Shown piece after piece: positions 12,560-25,036 of a DNA stretch of 64,000 nucleotides. Position numbers and translations under genes: made by a program. Position 1 is the stretch's first letter. Each line of letters opens with the position of its first letter. The stretch is from Schistosoma mansoni (Eukaryota; Platyhelminthes; Trematoda; Strigeidida; Schistosomatidae): the NCBI RefSeq assembly GCF_000237925.1, contig NW_017386033.1:744001-808000 (forward strand). Direction: 5' to 3'. The notes below the pieces were generated by a model. It was not told the origin of the DNA. It searched no databases and saw nothing but the letters and a program-made list of their open reading frames with translations.

Positions 12560-14440
12560 TAGTGCATGAAGAAAGACAGATATGAAGCAATTTTAATCTC
12601 ACGGTTTAAGGGAAGACAAAGAGTGTATACGCTATTGTGATCGATTCTGAGCCATGTCACCTAGAGTCTCCAATCATTGGTTAAGATAGTCGCACAGACC
12701 CCAACCAATTAGCCTGCACCTACCAACATAGCTCAGACCAAAAGTTAGTGACTTCAAGGACTGATGCCACGTTTTGGTTTGGCCACCCCTAACTTTCTCC
12801 AAACCGTTTCCAACACAAGTCAGCATTGTGCACCGTGGTAGTCGGTGGTTGGGCATGCGTGGCACGTGATCCAATCATCACAGTCAATGTAGATTCACAA
12901 CCTTATCAACTGATTTAGCATTATTCTCTAATACCCTGTGTCTAAGCACACCATTACTTACCCAGTGATCCCAGCAGATGCGGCAAATATTTCTAAGACA
13001 TCTGTGATTGAATACTAGTAATTTACGAGTATCTTCTACTCTTGATAGCCACGTTTCGCAGCCGTAAAGTAGAATTGAACGAACTGCTGCTCAGTATATG
13101 TGTTGCTTAATCGGTAGATGGATATCTCGCCTTCGCCATAGGTGACGTAAGTCGACAAAAGCTAAACGAGGCTTTTAAATCCGTGGAGAGATTTCGTCAG
13201 ACACTAACCGATTGAGACTGATTAGACCTCTTAGATAAGTGAAGTTGTCGACGTGTTCGACTACTTCACTCCCCATCCTAAGTTCAGGTGTTGACGTAGG
13301 TCAGTCCTGAAGCAACGATTTGCATTTAGAGAGGGGGGTGGTAGAAACGCATTTTAAACATCCTTGCATTGTTACTCAGTGCTACGAAAAGACTGCATTT
13401 TCTCAGCGTCTTCACCAAACAGGACTATGTCGTCTGTGTTTTCCAAGTCAATAAGTGGACCTCCTGGAAGATCAATTCCTGAAAATTCAATCGACGATAT
13501 GGTTATTTCCAGCAGTAGGTCTATGATGAAATTGAACAAAAATGTATATAGTGGACAGCCTTGCCGGGCAAAACTTGAGGTTGCAAAATCAGATGACAGT
13601 TCTCCATAAGCCCTGACTCAATTGGTAGTGTTTGAATAAAGAGCTTTCACAATGTTTATGTACTTCTGAGTTACACCTTTCAATGACAGACACTGCCACA
13701 AAACCTCTCGGTCTACAGAGTCAAATACTGCTTTCAAGTCAAGAAAAACTATCATTGTCGGACGCCAATATGCATGCCTGTGTTCTAAAACCTGACGAAT
13801 AGTGAATATGTTGTCAATACAGCCACGACCAGGTCTGAAGCCAGCCTGATTTTTTCGTGTTTGCAAGTCACGATTCTTACTTAGGCAGTGGTCTTGAGTG
13901 CTGTTAGAGATATGAGGGCAGTTATCACTTCCCGGTTACCCACACCGTGGAAGGGTTCTCCTAGAGGTACCGGCAAAGGAAATTGGGTTAGAAGTGGTCT
14001 TAGTGACTTGATAGCGTGACCGCAGTGCCCAAAAAACAGCTGCTTGAGGTCGGTCACATACTATCTTTTTGTGGGCAATTTTCGTGTTAGCTCCGTACTT
14101 GTTGGGACCTTTCCGAAGGAGATAGAAATCTGTGGGATAAAGCGAGGTGTGCATTTTTAGGGTCGACCTTTTCTAACCCCACCCTTCCTTGTGGGAAGGC
14201 AGCATCGCTGTTATGCAGGTTATCTGAAGGAAACGCCTTACTGCCGTCACACCTCTGTACGGTCAGCAGTACGACTTCGCCTCCGGACCTTGGGCTTGCT
14301 GCTTTTCGTCTTACTGTTCTTCAACCGACTTGTCTGGCATGGTATGACCCTGAGGAACTATTATTCCATCCAGTATAGCTCATTTGGTTCATCACGATAG
14401 GCAAGCCCGACCGTCACGTCAAGGTAGCAGCAACGGTTGG
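12560..14440 (-). mobile_element. RTE-like LINE with internal deletion
   Basis: Read leftward, 14,440-13,905 is the RTE 5' module (CDRPQAAVFWALRSRY), then directly the RT domain (13,866-13,618; NQAGFRPGRGCIDNIFTIRQ then VFLDLKAVFDSVDREVLW). The post-RT region follows (about 13,300-13,000, with leftward words matching VFDHRCLRR in other copies) and the 3' end at about 12,870-12,560 ([14 protein letters not shown]). The endonuclease is absent: the 5' module joins the RT near 13,870-13,905. This is a 1.9 kb internally deleted, non-autonomous derivative. Confidence 0.8.
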
Positions 14441-14689
14441 TAACCAAAATTTTGGAAAACAAGTATACATTATATTACATACTCTGCATCCTCAATAGAT
14501 TGGTCAAAAGGACCAGATTCGCCTTTTTAAATGGCTTGGAATGTATTCAAAAACTTGTACATAAAAGACACTGCACCGTACATTCCTTGGACTACACCAA
14601 GGTGTCCGAGGAACTCCCTCCTGTGGTTAAGTAAAGTGGTTCGCACCCTTTTCTGTATGAGGAGAAGAATGTGGAAGAGATTTAGGTGA

Positions 14690-17060
14690 CTGGATACTAA
14701 CGAGACAAAATCTTAATATCGGAAAGCTCAAAATACTTGTGCCTCGACCCTCAACAAGTCTAGAAGGTTGTATGAAGAAAAACTTGTTAAGGAATCGATA
14801 CAATGCTCTAAACGCTTATACTTGTACATAAACCAAAAGACTAAGAGAAGAGGTAACATTCCAGCGTTATGAGCAGACAGTAGTACTTCATCATTAGTGG
14901 AGGATGATTATGGTAAAGTCCAGGTGTTCTCAAGTTATTTTAGCAGTGTATATACCGTAGAGACGCCTTCTCTTTCAGTTCATACAACCCTCCCCACACA
15001 CACAGTAGACACTGACCATTAAAAAACTGGATGTATTTTGTCTGCTAAATGAACTTGATATAGGCTAATTCATGGGACCCAGTGAAATGAATCCTAGGTT
15101 ACTAGAGGAACTAGCAAATTTTTTTGCGAATCCCTTAAGCATATGTTTTAATCTATCTGTAACCCAGGGTCGATTACCAATAGACTGAAAGAATGCTATA
15201 GTAAATCTTATCTTCGAAAGATGTACGAAAGGTGAACCTGAGAACTATCGACCGGTAAGCCCAACTAGTGTGGTTGTTAAAATTTTAGAAAAGATTATTC
15301 GGAAGGAGTTGCTTAAGTATTTCGATCAAAACTGGATTCTTTCTGAAAAGCAGCATGGTATTAAAACAGATTATTCCTGTCTTACTAACTTATTGGCAGC
15401 CCGTGAAAGTTGGTGCGCTCTTAAAGACCGAAAGCTACACATAGATGTAGCTAACATTGACTTCAGCAAAGCTTTTGACAAAGTCCCTTACAGCCGACTG
15501 TTATATAAACTAAGTAGTATCGGGATTAGAGACAATTTATTGGTGTGAATAAAGGACTTCCTAGTTGGGCGTCAACAAAGAGTACGGGTGAACGCAAAGT
15601 TATCGAGCTGGGAAACTGTGCTTAGCAGAGTGCCTCAGGGTACAGTTTTGGGGCCAGTGTTGTTCCTCTTGTATGTAAATGACCTGTTATGTCCCGATAA
15701 GGATAATGAATGGTAACTTTGGGATCTATTTATGAATCAATACTGTGCATATATTTTTTTTATCGTATAATTGCTAAATAACTAAACTATTCATATTCAT
15801 GCTCCCCTTATCATGAGCTTCATTTTGAAATATAAACTATTGTTATACGATTTACCGTTCATGAATTACACCCAGTCTATTGATTACTATTCCCCTTATT
15901 CACAGCCACATTTGGCTAAATCTTGTACACATGTTATTTTCTATTTTATGGTGCAATGTGGTCAGTTTGATTGGTACATAAACTCAGTATGTTCGAAATA
16001 CAATGATTCATACCGAAAAGGCTGTACTGGACTTAACTGACTGGGCTAGGCAGAAGCAGGACTGACAAGTACTCTAGACTGCTCATACGGTTTTTATGTG
16101 TCACTGTTCCAATCGATAATTCGCTGCTCTCTGATTGGCAGTCTTATCACGTCATACGTTAACAAGGCATCCACTCGGCCACAAGTTATAACACCTTTTT
16201 AGTCTCCTATCGTCGTCGGTTTTGTCATATGTTGACGATGTCAAGATATGGAGAGCGATAAATAGTAAAGATGATAGTTTAGAGCTTCAATATGACCTGG
16301 AACAATAATATGAATGGTCTAGAATTTTTCGGTTTTCGATAAATGTTTACAAGTGCATTATGATGAATATTAGTCACCAAGGTACAGATACATACACGAT
16401 GAATAACATTGAACTGCCTGTTGTCCAGACACAATGGCTTAAAGGTCATCTTTGGCCAAGACTTAAAAACTATTGCACACTACCGTATGATAGACGCCGA
16501 AGGTTCTAGAACCCTACCGTTAGTATGTAGAGCCTATAGCCATTTCGATGCTAAAACCTTTTTGACTTTTTATACAGTATTCGTTCGTCCTAAACTCGAG
16601 TACTGAATACAAGCGGCTATCCCCCGCCTAAAACGAGACAGTGAGCTATTGTGAAAGGTTCGGGTGACTGCAACTAAGCTGATCCTCGACTGGCTAAACT
16701 AAACCTATTTTCATTGTCATATAGAAGAACCAGAGGTGGATTTTTAAATTACTTATTCATAAATTTGCGTCTGATATGTCCTCACTTTTCTTGTCTTCCA
16801 AAACAGTGAATTTACGAGGACACTAAAAACGTTTACAACGCGAGGACAAATTACTTGTCAGCTGACTATTAACTTTCACATAAAATCATCAACGAATAGA
16901 ATTCGTCTTCCAACAGGTGATTAAAACTCCATCTGTCTATGCTTTCAAAAGAAACTTAGATCGACTGAGAGATCACCATTGCCAGGACTAACAAAGGCTA
17001 CCTAGTCTCATGTCCTTTCCACACTGAAACTATAATCCTGACGTTGCCCAATGGTCGTCC
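14690..17060 (+). mobile_element. CR1-like LINE split by a solo LTR
   Basis: The region between endonuclease and RT is readable at 14,830-15,000 (LVEDDYGKVQVFSSYFSSVY). RT blocks follow at 15,060-15,700: ENYRPVSPTS, VANIDFSKAFDKVPYSRL and VPQGTVLGPVLFLLYVNDLL. After an insertion at 15,711-16,193 the element resumes with YVDDVKIW (about 16,225; the FADD-type catalytic block). It ends with AFKRNLDRLRDHHC at about 16,935-16,985. Many stops; inactive. The 5' boundary is uncertain, and 14,441-14,690 contains nothing I can assign. Confidence 0.8.
15711..16193 (-). repeat. Solo LTR (Boudicca-like family) inside the CR1 element
   Basis: The 483-bp block interrupts the RT ORF between LLYVNDLL and YVDDVKIW. 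Read on the minus strand it begins TGTTATAACTTGTGG and ends AAGTTACCA, the TG...CA ends of an LTR. It shares words with the + strand sequence at 55.34-57.22 kb (GTATGAGCAGTCTAG, CCAAATGTGGCTGTGA) and in part with 24.77-25.04 kb. No internal retroelement sequence remains, which fits a solo LTR left by recombination. Flanking 5-mers (ATGAA, CCTTT) do not match, so the target duplication has decayed or the ends are a few bases off. Confidence 0.65.
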
Positions 17061-17289
17061 ATAAATTATAGTCTCACTGTCTAATCTTTTATTGGATTCA
17101 TCAACTTACGTTCATCGTTCACCTGTTAAAGTCTTATATATCTAGAACACTCTTCGGACAAACAATTCACTGTTAAACGATTAAGCTCATCACTGTTTAT
17201 TAATTGGCTTAAAAACCCTATTTGATTTTCTTTACAGATGTTCCTACTTTCAGTGGTATAATCCGTGTTTGTGGCTACACTACTGTATT

Positions 17290-20200
17290 ATGATTGATGA
17301 TATAACTAATTCGATTCCTCAGTTAACACATGGTCTTCATAAAGGTCAAATGGGAAGAATCGCTGTAGTCGGAGGATCAAAAGAGTCAGTTCATGCATGT
17401 ATTGTTGATAGCTATCAGATATACTGGAGCACCATACTTTTCCGCTATTAGTGCTTTGCATTGTGTAAGTTTAACATACACAAATAATAAAAAATTCTAG
17501 GGCGCTGATTTAGTTCATGTAGTATGTTCTGCTTCTTCCTCTCCTGTTATCAAGTCATATAGTCCTGAATTGATCGTTCATCCTGTTCTGTAATTCTCTG
17601 TATAAACAGTCAATATTGCTACCTAATTTCTAGAGATGGAATTCTAGCAGAAGCGACCAAATGTATGGACAGAGTTCATGCAATTACATTTGGACCTGGT
17701 CTGGGACTAACGGAGAACGTTGAAAATACTACAAAAGTTCTTTTTATTACGATTCACTTTTTAATAATAATAATAATACTTTGTAGCTGATAGATTATTG
17801 CAGAAAATCTAATAAGCCTATTGTCATTGATGCTGATGCTTTACATATCGTTACTCAAAATCCATCACTCATAGAAGGTTATGATAAGACTATTCTTACT
17901 CCAAACGTTGTTGAGTTTTCAAGGTTATATTATTCTGTGGTAATTATGTCAATAATATAATCAACGCATTTATTCAGTTTTCATCTCAACCATATGATAC
18001 CAAAGATGCGACAAGATCTCTTGCTGAAAAACTTGGTGTCACTATTGTCCATAAAGGTCCTACAGATATTATATCAAATGGTCAAACAAGTAATTTTCCT
18101 GATAATTTATTGCTTTTCTACTAAATTATGTTCAATATATTACTGTAAGCCTTATGTAAGTTTTTTAATTTCTACTACTTAGGTCTTTGTTGATAATGAT
18201 ACCTCTTTTTATGTGTCACTCGGAAGAAAGCCTCTGTATAGTATTAGCTAAACGCTTCGTGCAGCTGTAATAGTTTTCAAGGACTGACTTATTTATCTTA
18301 TCACATTCAAACACGCAAAGAGATAATGCAAGAATAAGTTGAATGATTATCATAAAATTTAAATTTCTCAATATTCTTCTCCATGGTTCCTATTATGGGT
18401 CCCAGTAATGCTGTTAACCACCTTGTATTTGAGGGCGAATAGATTAACATCTCAATCTATGATTGGTTGGGCGAAATTTTCGATTTTTAGAATCAATAGA
18501 TAGAATGCTAAGTGATAGATGAAACGCAATGACATAATGTGGCTCACTGATGGCTTCTCACAAGACTGTGTTATTAAATTGAGCCTTTGACCTAGAGATC
18601 TGATCCACAAGGCAGTGGAGCATCGTAAAGAGATGTAGTCCCATGGTAGCCGATGGCCAACGATTGATTCATACGCCATTTGTTCCCTCAGGATACTGGA
18701 GCCTATGTGCACCATTGGTTTAGAATCAGGGTTTTCCAACTTCCCTAGGTGAACTTTCCGTGTCCACCAACCCGGTTAAAACGCCGGACATTCGCTTTTC
18801 GTCCTCTCACTTTCGTAAACAACAGTAATGCCACTGTGAGAAGGCAGTGATTAGGACTTCCCTGACAGAGGCTATATACGCATGGCTGTGTGAAAGCATT
18901 TCGAGAGGGAGAGCGTTCTCTCTCCACTCTCGGCCGTACCAGGGCATTTGGGGGCTTCTTCAAGTCCACTCCTACATTATTATGTACCTAGTTCGGTTTA
19001 GGTGTATGAATATGCTAACCCACTAAACAGAAACCTGGGATTGATTGCATGGCAGATAGATAAACTTGCACATCCATTTCCTGACTAACCTAATCCGACC
19101 TCAGTGCTTAGAACATTGAATCATAGGTTTACAATGATAGTTTTAAAAAAAACTGGAAATATACTTGCCTTTATCGGTGAAGGAGCTGCTTTCTGTTCGT
19201 CAGCTTTGATATGTGAAGCGTAAAAATAAATGAACTACGTCAAGAAGGGATGAAAATACCAGAAATCCCAGGTTCTTCATCTATATACATCTTCGAAACA
19301 TGTAAATGTATACCATATCATAATAAAAACTCCACACATCTTGGTTTGGACAAGTTTATTTCATCATGGTAATTTGTGCAACATACAAAGATGTAGCAAA
19401 TTGACCATTTCATCTGCGTTATATTGTTCTAAAAGTTTCCTTTGATTTTATTGTTGTCTAATGGCAACTACTATCCATTCTCTTAATATCATATCTCCAA
19501 ATTTCGAGATTTTCTTGAGTAATAAATACCTAAATGCTCACATTTTAGCCCATCTCAATCAACGTAGGCATTCTGCCACCACCTTTAAACCATAAAATTA
19601 TCTAGATCAAATTTCGACCTAGCTACAAAGACTCAGATATCGCGACGGAATTATTAACTTTTACTCAATAAGTGGTATAGTCCTTATGTTAATGGGGGTT
19701 GTCGAACTATGATCTTTTATGGGTTAACTTAGTTCCAAGTAATTCAAGACAAGTAAAAATTTCATTGGGATCATAGGCCGATTTGAGTTAGACAAACACT
19801 GAAAACATGGAAGCATTGGGTGGCCGTTTCGTCCCAGTGTGCGGCTCCTCAGAAATGGGCACCCACGACCCCGCATGCGAGAATCGAACTCAGGACCTTC
19901 GTTTGTGCACAAGAACGTTTGATCTTTAGAGCATCGAGCCGGCATCCAGCAAGTGTTGTCTAACTTCCATCAATCCACAACATGGGACGACCATTTCCAT
20001 TCTCTATGCTGGATAACTCCTTCACACCCGATAAGGTTTAGCCGCAGTGGTCACGGCTTCATACTGAAACTCCGAAATTCTGTTCTTTAATCACTAGTGG
20101 GCGCATGATAATTGTCAGTATGAGGTTGTGGAGATTGTTGAATTACGTTGAAATCATAGGGCGATTTACGTTAGACATTTACATCATTGGATGGCGGCTG

Positions 20201-23200
20201 AGTAGTCTAAAGATCAAGTGTTCTTGTGCACAAACGAAAGTCCTGAGTTCGACTCTCGCATGCGGGGTCGTGGGTGTCCATTTCTGAGGAGCCACACACT
20301 GGGACAAAACGGCCACCCAGTTCCTCCTATTTTTTTATTGATTGTCTAACTTAGATCGGTCCATGATTAAAATGAAATTCAACGATCTTTACAACTCCGT
20401 ACTGAAAAAGTATAATCTCAATCAAAACTCAACAATCTCCACAACCATATACTGAAGAGTATAATAAATGACAGTTTCCTCTGTAATTGAGTATATTGTC
20501 ATTGATTTTCGCTTACATAAATCACTCTTATAGACTAAATTTCAAGTCCATATTTTTAGTAATCTGTCGATTGGTAAAATGGTATTATTATTTAGAAAGT
20601 TAAAATATATCCCTAAAAACAGGAAATGTTGGGCAGCAATATCTATACCAGAAAATTCCAACTGTTTTACATTTTTCCATAAGCTTTTTATCCACTGAAA
20701 TCACCAAAAGTTCAGAATATCTATAAGTATCTCATAGTATGCTATGTTAAAATATAGATCAAGGAATTAGTCATATATTACTAATGTTTTGCTCTTTCAT
20801 ATTATATAGCGTATTTGTCTATCCAGAAATGCCTGACTCGTCCCATGTCAGATTGCTAATGCTTCAGTGTTACGATTCTTTTCTTTAGGTTATTATATTG
20901 CAACAAAAGTATGCGCAGCAAATGTTTGAGAATTTCTAGGTTTAAATAGAATGACCTGCTTGTAAAGAGCTATCCTATTAATAAATTCACCTACAGACAC
21001 ATACCTATTAATATTGAACTCAGAAATTTGCTTCCAACCTCTTTAATTTCATCATTACAATTATATCCATCACTCCATCTTGATTTTTGATTATATTTAA
21101 TAAAAGCTGTACAGTGTGTGGATCAGGGATCACCTCGCAGATGCGGTGGACAGGGCGACATTTTATCTGGTACAATGTCAGTTTTCAACTACTGGTTTCA
21201 CCAACTTAAAGATAACAACCAGTAAGTTACAATTACTTTTTAGCAGCCAACAAAATATCAACGATATAAAGTACTTTATTATAAATTTTACTCAATTTAC
21301 ATTCCTCATGTGAAACATGTAAACGGAAACGTCTATGTGTTGCTTTTATGTTTAGTATGGTCGCACAAGCTAATTACCTGCCTGTATTCTAGAATGTAGG
21401 AAATATTTATGGTGTGAGTGGTTAATATTTCTACCAATTTATACAAAACGAATATGAAGTTGACTTTAAGCCTTCATTAAAAGACAAATAGCTAAACCAT
21501 TTAACTATTTTATTATGGTAGGTATGTCAGTGTGTGTTAAAAAATAAACAGAATAATTAGGAATTTAATTGAATGTTTTGACGATTCAAGTTTATGCATT
21601 TCTCAGTAGTATGAAAACCTAATTTAGTCGAAAAAGTTCAATAAAAAGAATCCAGTTAACTAAGACTATATCAACATGGAATCTTTAATTATTAAGGATT
21701 CAGTGGATGATATATGTACACTGTTGTGACTGTCGCTGAGGCATTTCATTCAAAGTAATTAACGTTTCGTGTACCCTAGTTACAACAATTGCAAATCCGA
21801 CAACAAGCGGTTTGGGGAGAAATTCTGAAAAGTGTTGCCGTTTGTTTCTAAGATTATAGTAAAATGCTTCAAATCCCCTGTTTATTTATCTATCTCAAGG
21901 ATGTCTCATGTGTTTTCATCTTGGGAACCTATGAGATCAATGTTTAACCTCTCCAGAGTTAATGTTTTACGGAGCTCTAAAACCAAAACAGTAACAATCA
22001 ACTAGATTCATAATTATAATCATGTGTGTGCATATGCTAAATGAAAGTAAAATATTGTCTTACCATTTTCTGTTTATATGTCCTAGCGGGTTGCAACCCA
22101 AAAGCAACTAAGTATTATTAGTGGCATATCTGAATCCATAATTTAGTGATCTCCAATATATGTATCCCTGAAAAATTCCGGATGCATCCCAAGAATTATC
22201 ATATTTATACAACGCAGAATCAAAAATTAAAGTACGAAATGTTATTAGGATACATATTTCATACATTAATATCCTCAGAAAAACTGTAAATGCAAAATAA
22301 CAAAGTTTGGTTTTAAGTGAAATCGGAGTATGAGTTTTCAACTGAGCTTATATAGGTATCATTACCAAGTTTTGATTTGATAATTTTTATAATTTTGAAT
22401 AAATTGAACATTGGGTAGATTGTTATAAATAAATAATATATTTGTAATATCCCAATGAGTAGAANNNNNNNNNNNNNNNNNNNNNNNNNNNNNNNNNNNN
22501 NNNNNNNNNNNNNNNNNNNNNNNNNNNNNNNNNNNNNNNNNNNNNNNNNNNNNNNNNNNNNNNNNNNNNNNNNNNNNNNNNNNNNNNNNNNNNNNNNNNN
22601 NNNNNNNNNNNNNNNNNNNNNNNNNNNNNNNNNNNNNNNNNNNNNNNNNNNNNNNNNNNNNNNNCAGAAAATCTAATTTTTCTACTCATTGGGATATTAC
22701 AAATATATTTACTTATGAGCTTATATAGTTCAAATCAACAAGGAATGAGATAAACGATTAGCAGACAAAGCATACCAAAAAGTACATGTACATGTCACAA
22801 ATTGTTATGAGAACTATAGATCTATTGATAGGATAACAATGGCATGCTAGTCATGTATTGTCAGTCCTATAATCAACTGAATGACCCTGTGAACCGAACT
22901 CTATACTCAAGAGAGAATGGCTTGGCTTTTCCTTCATGAATTCTTATCTATTCCAAGTTCAAATGTAAGAGGTTCTAATAACACTATTAAGTATTCTAAG
23001 GAATTCACTTATCTAGAAATGTCGATAGCCGACATAATTATAGTCCTAACAAGGTTTCTTTCTTCGGGTTTCGTATACCTACTACGTTTGTTGCATGAAT
23101 TTTTAGAGGATTAATTCCTCTGTATCTGACTCCAATAAATAAATAAATAATATTCCGTTAACTGAATATTTCATGCAGGCTGAATCTCCTAGTAAAATTA

Positions 23201-24337
23201 TGGGTTTACCCGAGATTATTCAAAAGCCTGAACACCAGTTATAGAGATAGTTTATTGTTGAAGTTGGATAAAATCCGCAAGCGTACAGATAGTAAGAACA
23301 CAGGGAAAACAAGTGAGTGTGTGTGTATCAATGAGTGTTAGTGGGTTGTGGACAAATTATTGATTGTCTTTGTTTAAAACCAATGAGAGAATAGATTAAA
23401 GATTGATGTGCAGACACGTGCGCTCAATCAGACTCACATATAAATTTACAAAGTGGATTAAATGTCTAAATTACAGAGAACACACAAATAATACAGTAGT
23501 TGAATGGGCTTACTACAAATTGGGCATCGGAGTATTTATTGAAGGCTGAGTCTTGTCCGATGGAGTTTGTTCGATACTATTCTCTTGTCGGTAGCATATG
23601 GCCACTCGATTTACGAAACGTGAATATTCCAGATTTTAGTCACTCCAACCTTCTTTACTAAATAAAGTAAGATTGGAATGGACAAGTTATTGGGACGGTC
23701 AAACAAAAACATTCATGGTACTTGAAAATTGTGGTATATGAGACTTCCGTGATCAGTGGTTAAAATCTTGAGCTGGGTAGCATAAGAGCAGTCTTAGTAT
23801 CACATACAAATCTGTTCATTAAGATTTTAAGCATCGTATTAATCTTCACTTCTTATTTCATGTAATTATTTCTCTCTGTTTCTCCAATACTATTGGAACG
23901 ATTGTTCTCATTTTTCATTTCTTTTTTCCTAGTGTGCTAATTTTTAGCACAATAAATTGAACTTGCATACACATAAGGTGAATTCTACATTATTTCTACC
24001 ACCTAGATTTACTTTGTCCTATATATAAGTAACGGGGCCTAGTTAATACTATTTCTTTCTATGTTGTTGCGAATTGGGCCTATTAGCATTTGTACTAGAT
24101 ACTACATTGTCGATGATTATATACACATAACTTTTGTTTCTTTTCCCATTATTAAAATTTTCTAGGAATCTACTGTTTACAGCTACTATTGGAGCTGCAT
24201 TTGCAGCTTGTTCTCTTACACGAAAATGTTCACAATTGGCATACGCTAAATACGGTCGTTCTATGATAACTACCCAAATGTTGCCAGAATTACATCATGC
24301 ATTCGAACAACTATTCACTAAAACGTCAATTACATAA
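17290..24337 (+). CDS. NAXD: ADP/ATP-dependent (S)-NAD(P)H-hydrate dehydratase
   Basis: The enzyme repairs hydrated NADH/NADPH (NAD(P)HX) by nucleotide-driven dehydration, in partnership with the NAXE epimerase; it has a ribokinase-like fold. Exons read: 17238/17290-17384, 17419-17464, 17501-17589, 17634-17736, 17787-17939, 17978-18089, 21115-21221, 24166-24337 (TAA). Visible blocks in order: [94 protein letters not shown] (nucleotide-binding and catalytic Asp), [17 protein letters not shown] and [12 protein letters not shown]. About 291 residues are recovered, near the usual size of the catalytic region. The first ATG in the first visible exon is 17290; that exon begins at an acceptor (TTTCTTTACAG, 17237), so a targeting exon or spliced leader may precede it. 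The join between 18089 and 21115 is off by one phase, so a small exon is missing or there is an indel. The first five introns are 34-50 nt; the last two are about 3 kb and filled with repeats. Confidence 0.85.
18583..18955 (-). mobile_element. SINE-like element family A, copy 2 (lacks its 3' tail)
   Basis: The head (GCCCCCAAATGCCC on the minus strand near 18,955) and middle match the other A copies closely. The element stops at the equivalent of GATCTCTAGGTCAAAGGC, about 180 bp before the A-rich tail. Loss of a 3' end is not expected from target-primed insertion, so a later deletion or recombination is likely. It lies in a large NAXD intron. Confidence 0.8.
19739..19960 (-). mobile_element. 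SM-alpha-like SINE with near-complete hammerhead core
   Basis: On the minus strand, a B-box-like GAGTTCGATTCTCGC (about 19,895-19,881) is followed by GCATGCGGGGTCGTGGG. Next comes a hammerhead-like core at 19,852-19,826: CTGAGGAG, a short stem-loop, then GACGAAAC. The second conserved box is intact; the first differs from CUGAUGAG at one position (U to G in the core). It lies in a NAXD intron, about 160 bp from an oppositely oriented copy. Confidence 0.65.
20118..20452 (+). mobile_element. SM-alpha-like SINE (inverted partner)
   Basis: The B-box-like GAGTTCGACTCTCGC (about 20,248) is followed by GCATGCGGGGTCGTGGG and a hammerhead-like core at 20,284-20,311 (CTGAGGAG ... GACAAAAC, both boxes mutated once). 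The tail words AACAATCTCCACAACCATA (20,427-20,445) reappear inverted at 20,118-20,147 (GGTTGTGGAGATTGTTGAA), so two tails point away from each other across this unit. Complex, probably two overlapping insertions. Confidence 0.55.
20460..21114. other. NAXD intron sequence, nothing recognised
   Basis: AT-rich intron up to the acceptor CTGTACAG at 21,114. No repeat family or RNA identified. Confidence 0.4.
22435..22709. repeat. 30-bp inverted repeat flanking an assembly gap
   Basis: The left arm 22,435-22,464 and right arm 22,680-22,709 are exact reverse complements. The left arm contains TTGTAATATCCCAATGAG and the right arm CTCATTGGGATATTACAA. Between them are 200 Ns (22,465-22,664) and 15 bases beginning CAGAAAATC. 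It lies in the last NAXD intron. Confidence 0.9.
22465..22664. other. Assembly gap (200 N)
   Basis: Exactly 200 Ns, likely a gap of arbitrary size. Open frames reported across it are meaningless. Confidence 0.99.
22710..24165. other. NAXD last intron, nothing further recognised
   Basis: AT-rich sequence up to the acceptor TTTTCTAG at 24,165. A 65-codon open frame at 22,917 has no support. Confidence 0.4.
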
Positions 24338-24767
24338 AATATCACGCTTTTCTGTATTCTAAACAAACCCAATTGAGTTGTTTTCATCAAATATGTATTA
24401 ATTTTGCGCTGTAATTGATTAACATTACGTATTTTCAACTGCATTCAAGTCTCATACTTTGTAATCAACTCTATCAAGTATTCTAACCAGTTTCTATTAA
24501 ACCCATATATGAAAAGAAGTCCTTCCAGTGATTTTCTCTTTTTGCCTGAAAAAGGATTTTTGTTAGATAAACGGGATAAATTGGTATCACAAGTGGTTTG
24601 ACGAAGGAGACCCTCCTGTAACTTTATTCTCAAAGCTATACAATTGCAAATACATACCATTTTCCCACTAAAAACGAATACTTCTCAGTAACAAAATTGT
24701 AAGACGTTACTTGATGAATCGTCATGGAAATTAACAAATAAGTGTTATGAATTTAATAAAAATAAAA

Positions 24768-25036
24768 AGGCTGTATGTCAATTTGTTATGATTTTATGTC
24801 CGACTTTTTATCACGGGAATTATCCACCAATCGGAATACGACTTGTCTAGTCTTAACGCTGTGCCAAATCAATGACGTTCTACCAGTATGAGCAGTCTAG
24901 CGATTTTATTGATCCCTTGTCCGCCTAGCCCTTCCAATTGAGTTCAAAAAAACCAATTGCAGCTTCTGCTATGCGGATCGTTTATTTCAAGCATACTCGG
25001 TTTATATACCCGACAGACAGACCGCATCACACCATT
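24768..25036 (+). repeat. LTR fragment (Boudicca-like family)
   Basis: Nearly identical to 55,345-55,587, including GACTTTTTATCACG, CAGTATGAGCAGTCTAGCG and TATACCCGACAGACAGACCG. The match breaks after GCATCACACCAT. The homologous LTR continues at 56,963 after an RTE insertion, so this copy shows the uninterrupted junction. The sequence after 25,036 is different. Confidence 0.7.

Noticed and set aside
22423-22689. Open frames spanning the N runs (also 60,781-61,101)
   Set aside because: They consist mostly of unknown residues from assembly gaps.
24445-24660. Minus-strand exon pair downstream of NAXD
   Set aside because: A donor (GTATGT) and acceptor (CCTTTTTCAG) look good, but the phases do not join without a stop.
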